From the NCBI GenBank assembly GCA_963556195.1, contig OY744517.1, positions 87,543,714-87,607,713 of the forward strand: a stretch of DNA of 64,000 nt, given 5' to 3'. Made by a program: the position numbers and the translations under genes. Shown in pieces: positions 56,095 through 64,000 of this stretch. The number at the start of each line of letters is the position of its first letter. Position 1 is the stretch's first letter. The stretch is from Sepiola atlantica (taxonomy: Eukaryota > Mollusca > Cephalopoda > Sepiida > Sepiolidae). The notes beneath the pieces were generated by a model. That model searched no databases. It had not been told where the DNA came from and saw only the letters and a list, made by a program, of their open reading frames with translations.

Positions 56095-56458
56095 ATTACT
56101 TACTCCTTCCCAGGAGTTAGGCACAATGTCAGTTTTATCTTACTCCCACAAGTAAGATGTGACCCAAGATCGGGTTGGGAAAGTGGGGTTTGAAAAGCCA
56201 ACGCCCGAGGAAGTGAGCACTCTGACCATTAAAAATTGCCTGGGCAGCCCCGTCGGCATTCCCCGGTAGGGGCGCCTCAGACAGTAAGCAATAAACTTAC
56301 TCCTCCCCAAAGAGGGGAGGCGAAGCCTGGGAGGGTGGAACCTCCTAGAACTGCACAGGACATATCCATTGACCGGCGTAAATCAAGCCCCAAAGGACAA
56401 GACAATACCAGTATGGGGTGCAGTATCCATCGGAACAGATACTACACTTTGATCTTTG
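56095..56458 (-). mobile_element. U2 snRNA-headed SINE, long form
   Basis: On the minus strand the U2-like head is partial (AAGATCAAAGTGTAGTATCT from 56455). The full body follows, very similar to 1369-1748 (shared GGCGCCTCTACCGG/GGCGCCCCTACCGG region and ATCTTACTTGTGGGAGTAAG). It ends near 56100 at CTGGGAAGGAGTAAGTAATA. Confidence 0.8.
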
Positions 56459-56984
56459 TAAAAGAGATCTGAAATCAGTGGCAAAGCATAAAATTAGTAC
56501 ACTTATTTAATGCTTGCCTCCATTGTGTTTTGTAAAGCAGTGTAATTATTTGAACGCTCATCTTGGGAGCTAGAGATGTACAGCATATCTCTATTTTTCT
56601 CATAAAATATTTGAGTAAAAGATGAACAGATTTACTTGCACATCATTATTTATGCTTATTGGATAGGATAAGCCTCCCCGAAGGCAGATTTATCTCATTG
56701 ATTATTTTATCAAATGTTGTTATCTTAATAGACATGGTGTAGAAAACGAAAACTTTATGAAACTCATATCCAATAAACGCAACCAAATATATTCTGCAAT
56801 AATCTTAACTTACTTTAATTTTTTTTGTTCAAAGTTTTTCCAGCTAAAAAAAAATATATTAGATTGGTATATCTTTTCAGAAGCAGTAAACATTTTGGGC
56901 GATACTGGCTTTATAAGTAGATCTAGTATAAAATCAAATTTAACAAACCGCGCGTGCATGGTCCCCCTCTGTATGTGACTCGAT
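56459..56984. other. No gene recognised
   Basis: AT-rich, no feature. Confidence 0.5.
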
Positions 56985-57530
56985 GTGGCGAGTGTAAAAT
57001 GCAATAAATTTGGGCAATTTGGGGCACTTTTTACCCCCCTTTGACCCTCTGGGGGCGCGAACCAGAATTTTACTGAGGTCAAGGATGCTCATTTTATATC
57101 CAGAACAATTGCCTCTACATTTTGGCCAAGTTTTTTAAAAAATTGAATGGATGGATCAAACGTTATGGGTTGAAAAGGGTCATTTTCTGCCATTTTGGAG
57201 GCTTTTGACCCCCTGGGAGCGCGAACCATATTTTTTCCACGGTCAGCGATACTTATTTTCTATTAGGAACAATTGCCTCCACATTTTGGCCAAGTTTCAG
57301 AGAAATTGAATGGATGGATGAAAAGTTATGCCATTTTGGGGCCTTTTGACCCCCTAGGGGGGCTAACCAGATTTTTTTTAAATCAGAGAACCTGACAAAA
57401 GTTACAACTTCATGCAAAATTTCAGAGAAATTCAATGGATGGTTGCGGAGAAAAATCCGGACGGACGGACGGACGGAAATGCCTCAAAACATAGGTCCCC
57501 CGATTTTATAAATCGGGAGACCAATAAATG
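56985..57530 (+). repeat. Interspersed element with internal repeats and a GGAC tail
   Basis: Three degenerate internal units of about 140-170 bp share TTTTGACCCCCTGGGAGCGC, GCGCGAACCA and AATTGAATGGATGGATCAAA. The 3' part has CGGACGGACGGACGGA (57460-57476), then CCCCCGATTTTATAAATCGG, a perfect hairpin. The GACGGACGGA-to-hairpin end resembles elements that are widespread in invertebrates, but I cannot name the family. Confidence 0.65.
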
Positions 57531-57970
57531 ATGCTTAATTTCTTCTGAAAAATTAATAATTTAAACAGTACATACGTTTCAACTTTAAAATACCTATGGG
57601 TGCAGAAAGAACAAAGAAAGTATCTTTTCATATTGTAGGAAATTAATATTTATCCAATAGTTTTCGAAAAATAAATATCATTAAATACAGACGTAACTAA
57701 TGGAGCTCTCTCAAATTAGGGTGGGGTGATAATTCAACCGCAAACGCATGTCAAGATTTACTGATGGAGTTCAATTTTCATATAAACCGAGCCGATCAGT
57801 TAAGAGGACATAAATTAAACTTCTTAATTCATGTAGTAGAAAATAAAATCCCCTCCCCAAAACCCTTTTACCCAATCTAAAAACACATTAGTTTTGTTTC
57901 TTATTATAAAATAAGTGATAGGAGACACATTTATATCACAATATATTAGACCAAGGGCGTCGAAAGTAAA
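57531..57970. other. No gene recognised
   Basis: AT-rich, no feature. Confidence 0.5.
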
Positions 57971-57974
57971 TACT

Positions 57975-58640
57975 CTAGATCTCAATATTGGTAAATAGGG
58001 AAGATATACCTGTTTATACAGGATGAATAAGTCAAATAACTCTAGTCAATTCAAAATTATATTGGTAAATGTATTTATGTTTGTATGAGTTATTTTTTAA
58101 TATATGATATCTGACTTTATTGAATTGGTTTTGATGTGTAATACGGGAGAATCATTTAGGATCTACTTTCTTTAGTTAAGAGTAATTAAATTTAAATATT
58201 ACTCCATAAAATTTGCTAATCTGTGGAACTGCGGTCAGAATTTATTCCTAAAAAAAACTCTACTACTATTATAATCTATTCTGTTATTATTCATAGCATT
58301 TAAAAATCTTTTTTCAAAAAATTTATTAAGTCCCAATTTTTCAGGTTACACTAAAGTCAATATCATCCTATAGTATTCAGATCCCAATAATGCCAAATAG
58401 GGGGATAGGCTGTTAATGTAAGATCAATAAGGCGAATAACTCAAGGAAAATCTAATTATTATACCTATTTTTAGAAATAACTTATGACCGCAGTTCCACA
58501 GATCAGTAAATTTTATTGAGTAATTTTTAAATGTAATTACTCATAACTAATGAAAGTAGATCCTAAAGGACCCCCCTGTTCTACACATGCACACCACTCA
58601 CCAATACAATAAAATCAGATATATATTTTTTTAAATACAT
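57975..58640. repeat. Inverted repeat, arms about 190 bp, plus a direct repeat
   Basis: Arms of about 58065-58255 and 58455-58640 are diverged reverse complements (TTTAGGATCTACTTTCTTTA against TTTAGGATCTACTTTCATTA; TCTGTGGAACTGCGGTCA in both). In addition 57975-58060 and 58380-58470 are direct repeats (CAATA-TGG/C-AAATAGGG order). A TA tract follows at 58675. No hammerhead core seen. Confidence 0.8.
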
Positions 58641-58670
58641 ACAAACATACATACATTCACTTTTACTAAA

Positions 58671-58674
<4 letters not shown>

Positions 58675-58729
<55 letters not shown>

Positions 58730-58896
58730 TAATGTGTGTGCGTATCTGCATATATATATATATATATACATATATTTTTAGTAAAAGTATATATATATAT
58801 ATATGCAGATATGCACAACCATATAGCTACACACACTATATATGTATATATATATATATATATATGCAGATATGCACAACCATATAGCTACACACA

Positions 58897-58938
<42 letters not shown>

Positions 58939-58940
58939 CC
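58675..58940. repeat. TA microsatellites with a duplicated 36-bp spacer
   Basis: TA at 58675-58722, 58785-58806, 58845-58866 and 58905-58938. GCAGATATGCACAACCATAT and AGCTACACACAC occur twice (58805-58840, 58866-58900). Confidence 0.9.
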
Positions 58941-59634
58941 AAACTACACACAATTGTATATCGATTCTCAGATCCTGAGATTAAGATTATTTTGCGATAG
59001 CATCGATTAAGGCAGAACTTACTATCATTCAAACAGCTAAGATGTTATAAATAAAAACATTCTATATTTAAAGGTTCATACCATAAATTTTTAATTTTAA
59101 ATAATAAATTACTATCCATTCCTTAGTGTGTACGTTGTTTAATACAGTATAAGGGAAAATTGAAATGTTGACCTATGGGACTTTATAATTGTTGTATCTG
59201 AATCCTTTCATATGCATACAATTAGAGAGAATTTCGTCTATTTTGTTTAATAAGTTACCAGTATGTTTAATTATGGATAATGATTCTTCGCAGCACTGGG
59301 TTCCTTATAAGATTTTACAAGACAATTGTGTTTTCAATTGCGATCTCAGACAGAGTCACTATTAAATTACCCTATCTCCTCCCAAATGCCTTTAATAGTA
59401 AAGACAAAATCAATGGTGACTCTGCAAACTTTCTTTCAAGAGAACATTTCGATGTCGTCAATATGTAAAAACCCAAACTCATGAGTCCACATATACAAGT
59501 ACCATGAAACAATCTTAAACTTGAACGATAATGGCAACAAAGCCACTTATTTAGGGTCAATAGAGAAATTTGTCAGAGTTATTGCATGTCTTATCCATGT
59601 GTGATTGCAATAAAGAAGTGCCCATTTGGAACAT
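58941..59634. other. No gene recognised
   Basis: No coding region or shared repeat recognised. Confidence 0.5.
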
Positions 59635-59775
59635 ATATGGTGAAACAATAAATATTGTTGGACATTCATGATTTAAACTTCATGGCAAGTCAGGCATAGA
59701 CTGAAGTTTATCTGTACCAAATATGGTTGTATTGCAGAAAGGATTGCAAAATTTAGTAACGATTCCATGGGTGGC
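59635..59775 (+). repeat. Family C repeat, copy 1
   Basis: GGACATTCATGATTTAAACT, GTCAGGCATAGACTGAAGTT and AAATATGGTTGTATTGCAGA recur at 60597-60716 (minus) and 61168-61280 (plus). Unknown family, about 120-140 bp. Confidence 0.65.
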
Positions 59776-60596
59776 TTTATGTGGGTGGGTCGCTCTTTTT
59801 TAGGGTAATTTTTGTGGTGGCATTATTTTGATCACTCTTTTTGGGGATCATCCTATATTAATGATTGGTTAACATCCTTTATAGTTATTGAACTGAATTC
59901 CATGTGATCATAATATGTTATATCTACTTTGACAAGTTCGTCTAGAATCCTCCAATAGAGATATCTGGAACTGTATGATCGTATGTTGGTTGAAGTCATG
60001 TGAAAAAAGACAATAAAGGCTAATAAACGAAAATAATATGAATAATGGTCAACAGAAATAACGTTGTGGCACCAGAATTCTGTGGGAAAATAAAGAATAA
60101 CCTAATTTCTTTGAAAAATAAATCATTTCGTCGATCTTTTGGCAGCAAAGAATTCTTTTAATATCACAAGAAAATAAAGAATTCTTTGTTTTTAAAGCGA
60201 AAATATTCAGAGATTTTTTTTCATTTTTTTCTTTTCAATGCATTCACAGTTCTATGAATTTAGACATTTTTGTTCCATCATATTAAATTGTTTAAATTAA
60301 AAAGAAAAAAGAACTGCAGACATTCTTAAGTTGTATCCATTCAATGTACGCATTTATTAATGAAAATACTATTTCAAAACTTAAGCATGACAGACAAACA
60401 GACAGACAGAGCTTCATACAGACGTATTTGGACGCATCTATGCAATCTGCACGTCTATCAATGAAAATGCTATTTCAAACTGAAGCATTACAGACCAATG
60501 GACGGACTGACAGAAGCTCTTACAGAAATGAGTTCACACCTTTAAAACATCACCAAATATTTTTATAACACAGGGTAACTCTTTAAAATACACCCC
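59776..60596. other. No gene recognised; internal duplication
   Basis: CAGACAAACAGACAGACAGA (60390) and a related block near 60490, with CTATTTCAAA[A]CT before each, form a diverged duplication of about 100 bp. No gene. Confidence 0.5.
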
Positions 60597-60716
60597 ATGG
60601 AATCCGTAATAGAATTCATAATCCTTTCTGTAATCCAACCATATTTGGTTCAAATAAGCATCACTCTATGCCTGACGCTCCAACAAGTTTCAATCATGAA
60701 TGCCCAGCAGTCATTC
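60597..60716 (-). repeat. Family C repeat, copy 2
   Basis: The minus strand reads GGCATTCATGATTGAAACTT, GCGTCAGGCATAGAGTGATG and AAATATGGTTGGATTACAGA. Confidence 0.65.
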
Positions 60717-60732
60717 TTTTATCACTGTTGTT

Positions 60733-60920
60733 TTCAGATACTACACTTCATCTTATCTGCCCTGGGTCAGTGAGGGTGAGGTCCGTCTAGACTGATCAAA
60801 TTTTTATTTTTGTCCCAATCACGACTGTCTCGATTTTGGGAGCTGTATTTCTCCCATATAAAAAAAACGACCTTTTGTCTAACTCTGCCCTCTTGGGGAG
60901 ACAAGTAATTAGGGATAAGC
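60733..60920 (+). mobile_element. U2 SINE, short form, head mostly lost
   Basis: From TCAGATACTACACTTCATCT on, the body matches 742-962 (GGTCAGTGAGGGTGAG, TTTTTATTTTTGTCCCAATC, ACCTTTTGTCTAACTCTGCC, GACAAGTAATTAGGG). The U2-like 5' head is missing. Confidence 0.65.
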
Positions 60921-61167
60921 ACGCATGGATATGATATGCAAACTTTTCAATAAATCTGACACACTCCTCTTAGCATTGCGCTAATTTTGGCCGTGATGGC
61001 AGCCCTCTTCAGTTCTAGAATAGTCAGGGGATTATTTTGATAGACATTATCTTTTAGATAATCCCACAAATAACAATATGGAATGGTAAAAGTTCGGTGA
61101 ATGTGAAGCAAATTCAGGATCACATTTCCTACTGATGAAACGATCACTAAAGTTTCTCCGCATATCA

Positions 61168-61280
61168 TTGAATGGCGGTAAAACAAAGACTGTTGGATAT
61201 TCATGACTGAAACTTGATGGACAAGTCAATTATGGTTGGATTCCAGAAAGGATTGTGAATTCTATTAATGATTAAATGGG
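61168..61280 (+). repeat. Family C repeat, copy 3
   Basis: TTGGATATTCATGACTGAAA and TTATGGTTGGATTCCAGAAA match the other two copies. Confidence 0.6.
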
Positions 61281-61637
61281 TTCATAGTAGCTTTTGCCAA
61301 ACTCAGTATTATGCACACTAACGTGCACATGCACATTTTTCATGCTTGCTAAGTATATTTGTTGATTGTGAATGAATGTTGGAATATGTATATATTCATT
61401 ACTACATGAAATATTACTGTTACCCATCATGCGAATGTATGTCGGAATGAAATCTAGATATTGTTTGGTGTTTAATAATGCGTACAACAATGATGCCATT
61501 GAAATATCTGTCTGTGTCTCTCAACCAAAATGTATTCCTTAGCAGTAAATGGACTAAGCGTGAAAAGAGAAGAACGATATACAATTTCTAAGATTGTTGT
61601 TATAATCTATTATTTAGTATAGACGGTGCTTCAGTTA

Positions 61638-61639
<2 letters not shown>
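61281..61639. other. No gene recognised
   Basis: No feature recognised. Confidence 0.5.
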
Positions 61640-61724
<85 letters not shown>

Positions 61725-61735
61725 GAGAGAGAGGG
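61640..61735. repeat. (TA)n then (GA)n microsatellite
   Basis: TA at 61640-61681, then GA at 61682-61735. Confidence 0.95.
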
Positions 61736-61774
61736 AATGGTAGTTTGCTTGAAACATTGCTGGGAATAGTAGTA

Positions 61775-62157
61775 GTAGTGTTTTTAAAAGGCTTTGGGCA
61801 ATGTAAATTCCGGGTAAGATGTAAGCTGGAAGGAACAAAAATAATAAATCGAATACGAAATGTGACTTACTATTTTTGTCTTACTGTTTTTGTCAGATTC
61901 TCTGCACAGTTGGAGATTTCTTCTGGTGTTAATTATTTTTGACAAAGGGAAGTTTCTTTTCCCGAAATATTAAATAAATGATGTTTATAATCATCCGGAC
62001 ATCACACAACCAGCTAACACCATGTTTGCTGTTATGTAAGATTTTAAGAAAAAACAAATAGTAAGTCACATTTTGTATTCGATTTATTATTTTTGTTCCT
62101 TCCAGCTTACATCTTACCCGGAATTTGCATTGCCCACAGCCTTTTAAAAACATACTA
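61775..62157. repeat. TA-bounded inverted repeat, arms about 105 bp
   Basis: Arms of about 61776-61880 and 62050-62155 are reverse complements with few differences (AGGAACAAAAATAATAAATC, GTAAGATGTAAGCTGGAAGG). The same short peptide frame therefore appears on both strands, which is an artefact. TA tracts lie outside both arms (61640-61681, 62161-62221). Confidence 0.9.

Positions 62158-62160
<3 letters not shown>

Positions 62161-62221
<61 letters not shown>
62161..62221. repeat. (TA)n microsatellite
   Basis: About 61 bp of TA. Confidence 0.95.
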
Positions 62222-62224
<3 letters not shown>

Positions 62225-62299
62225 AGTTTATTTTTGCTAGTTGTTGATTTGCTTATCCTTTATTCTATTTTTATTTTTACATATATATATATGTATATT

Positions 62300-62975
62300 T
62301 AAAGCGGTAAGGTGACCAATAAATGCAGACTTTTTAAAAATTAAATATTATTTATTTAAAATTCAAATTTTCCATCCATAGAAGGAGGATAAAGATAATA
62401 TTTTTTCTTTCTTTTTGTTTTTAGCGACATGTTGTCACTTATTTTTTTAACTGCTTGAACTTCTGTTCTTATTGAATTCTGGTGTGTAATATCCGATTAA
62501 AATTGGTTGGTGCCTTGGTACGCACGTTGTTGTTATAAATAAAATATTTCTACTGTTTGAATGCATTTTAAATTTATAATTTTTAAAGCAGAAACGAGAC
62601 CAATAAATGCCAGCTTTTCTTTTTATAAAATATTATTTATTTAAAATTCAAATTTTCCATTCATAAAAGAATCTTCATCAGGATGGTACAAACAATATTT
62701 TTTTTTTTAAGCGACATGTTGTCACTTAGTCTTCTGTTCTTATTAAATTTTGTTGTGTAATATTCAATTAAAAGTGGTGTGTGTCTTGGTACGCACGTAT
62801 GACAACATGTCGCTTAAAAATAAATAAAGAAAAAATATTGTCTGTACCATTCTGATGAAGATTGTTTTATGAATGGAAAATTTGAATTTTAAATAAATAA
62901 TATTTTATTTAAAAAAAAAAAACCCTGCATTTATTGGTCTCCTTACCGCTTAAAAAATTACAAATTTAAAATGCA
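62300..62975. repeat. Direct plus inverted repeat unit, PLE-terminus-like
   Basis: A unit with GACCAATAAATGC, AATATTATTTATTTAAAATT, CAAATTTTCCATTCATA, GCGACATGTTGTCACTTA and TGGTACGCACGT occurs at about 62305-62535 and 62580-62800 in direct orientation. The part around 62800-62965 is its reverse complement. CTGATGA and GAAA core strands face each other at 62681-62675/62657-62654 (minus) and 62852-62858/62876-62879 (plus). Stems are weak, so these are at best hammerhead remnants. This direct-plus-inverted layout matches PLE terminal repeats. Confidence 0.7.
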
Positions 62976-62984
62976 TTCAAGCAG

Positions 62985-63120
62985 TGGAAATATTTTATTC
63001 ATAATAAAAATATATGTTTTAATATTTTATTCATATAAAAATATATGTTTTAATATTTTATTCATATAAAAATATATGTTTTAATATTTTATTAATATAA
63101 AAATACATGTTTTAATATTG
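62985..63120 (+). repeat. 31-bp tandem repeat, about 4 copies
   Basis: TATTTTATTCATATAAAAAT plus ATATGTTTTAA repeats about four times, the last copies with small changes. Confidence 0.9.
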
Positions 63121-63771
63121 GAATTTATTTCGACTCTATGCTCCTTTTCTGTTGATGCTAATATTTTCGTGTGTAATAGACAAACGATTTATTTAATCCG
63201 TAGGCCTGGAAATAAACAAAGAAAACCAAAAAGTGGCAAATGAGGCTCATACAGGATTTCAATCTGATCCTCAGAAGAAGGGCCACCTAATACGAGTGTA
63301 GTCTTAGACACTGGATGTGCATAAAAAACTATGACGTTTTACTTTATTTGATTTGATTTATGACGTGAAAATTATAGAAACTAAAAAGTAAGTATGGAAA
63401 TGATAAGGAGTTCACATGGGGGCTTCAATCATTGCAGAGAAATTCCTGGTGTGCCTTGAGGGGATTAAAACTATAAATTTACGGAAAATTATTTCAATAA
63501 ATTTTTCTTTACTTACAACCGCTCTCAACCAATCAATGTGGAGTACATCCTTAAACCCCACTCCAAAAATGTTATGTTATGAAATGTGATAAAAGGTAAT
63601 ACAGTGTTATATATATATGATCAGGAAGACCCTACTTAGGCCGGGACTGAATGTAGGACCCTATGTCCTTTTGCACCCTGCTTATAACACTATATTACCT
63701 TCTGTAATCTTATTGTACACATATTATTATATAAAATTTTTGGAGTGGGGCCGAATGATATATATACACAC

Positions 63772-63778
<7 letters not shown>
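63121..63778. other. No gene recognised; short repeat copy
   Basis: 63364-63420 matches the first half of the repeat at 1258-1350. CTGAGGATCAGATTGAAATC on the minus strand near 63281-63262 resembles a hammerhead-derived PLE end with a collapsed stem II. No gene. Confidence 0.4.

Positions 63779-63814
<36 letters not shown>
63779..63814. repeat. (TA)n microsatellite
   Basis: About 36 bp of TA. Confidence 0.95.
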
Positions 63815-63817
<3 letters not shown>

Positions 63818-63900
63818 CAACGAACGCTGCAATCACCAATAAAAATAATTACATAAAAATACATTAAATATTTAGGTGATAAAAATCGTACATATTTCTA

Positions 63901-64000
63901 GACAGGGCGCTTTGGTCCGATGGTAAAACGCTGGACTATAGACATCAATATCGAAGGTCCGATCTCTGTGTAAGTTAGCCATGCTGATGACGGTAGTGAG
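63901..64000 (+). mobile_element. tRNA-headed SINE running off the window, hammerhead start visible
   Basis: GACAGGGCGCTTTGGTCCGA carries a box-A-like TGGTCCGATGG, and TCGAAGGTCCGAT is box-B-like (63951-63963). The order matches the head at 30852-30932. Twenty bases after box B comes CTGATGA (63984-63990), then CGGTAGTGAG at the window edge. This parallels the head-then-hammerhead order at 33259-33396. The second core strand (GAAA) would lie outside the window. Confidence 0.55.

Noticed and set aside
61128..61165. ACTGATGAAACGATC as a hammerhead core
   Set aside because: No second core strand in the right order; stems do not form.
61745..62153. Same peptide (CKLEGTKIINRI) on both strands
   Set aside because: Explained by the inverted repeat 61775-62157, not by two genes.

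Overview
This is an AT-rich eukaryotic nuclear window from an animal genome. It has no recognisable host protein-coding gene, rRNA operon or bacterial/phage feature. It is dense in dinucleotide and trinucleotide microsatellites and in decayed retroelements. These include non-LTR elements of the Jockey/CR1 type ending in a GRPRKTW-like tail, a Penelope-like element (PLE) with a GIY-YIG endonuclease, a Ty3/Gypsy pol relic, and tRNA-, 5S- and U2-snRNA-derived SINEs. That mixture is compatible with a lophotrochozoan, perhaps a cephalopod mollusc, but this is inference and no species can be named from the sequence.

Layout. 0-4 kb: two U2-snRNA-headed SINEs (one with a perfect 14-bp target-site duplication), a polypyrimidine tract and broken LINE tails. 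5.9-6.6 kb: a 58-bp tandem array. 10-16 kb: a 5S fragment, AAT/TA microsatellites and two hammerhead-like motifs. 20.6-24.1 kb: a 3.5-kb satellite of about 104 copies of a 34-bp unit with 16/17-mer higher-order structure. 24.9-34.7 kb: a series of inverted repeats, TA tracts, Penelope debris, a tRNA-headed SINE and several hammerhead-like motifs. 35.2-36.4 kb: the C-terminal half of a non-LTR reverse transcriptase, in one frame but with four stops. 37.8-41.5 kb: a Penelope-like element on the minus strand with hammerhead-like ends and a near-perfect palindrome. 41.6-42.4 kb: a Gypsy pol relic. 43-64 kb: more interspersed and tandem repeats, a 5S-derived sequence, further U2 SINEs and more inverted repeats. 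The window ends inside a tRNA-headed SINE whose next motif is the start of a hammerhead core.

The main observation is a cluster of about a dozen hammerhead-ribozyme-like motifs. They sit in Penelope-type terminal repeats, in inverted repeats that are often bounded by (TA)n, and in a tRNA-headed SINE. At least five have every canonical core nucleotide plus pairing stems I, II and III when folded by hand. PLE terminal repeats are known to carry hammerhead motifs. What is notable here is their density, the recurring extra nucleotide between the core and stem II, the self-complementary stem III sequences, and the linkage of a hammerhead to a tRNA head. No folding or database search was run, so activity is untested.
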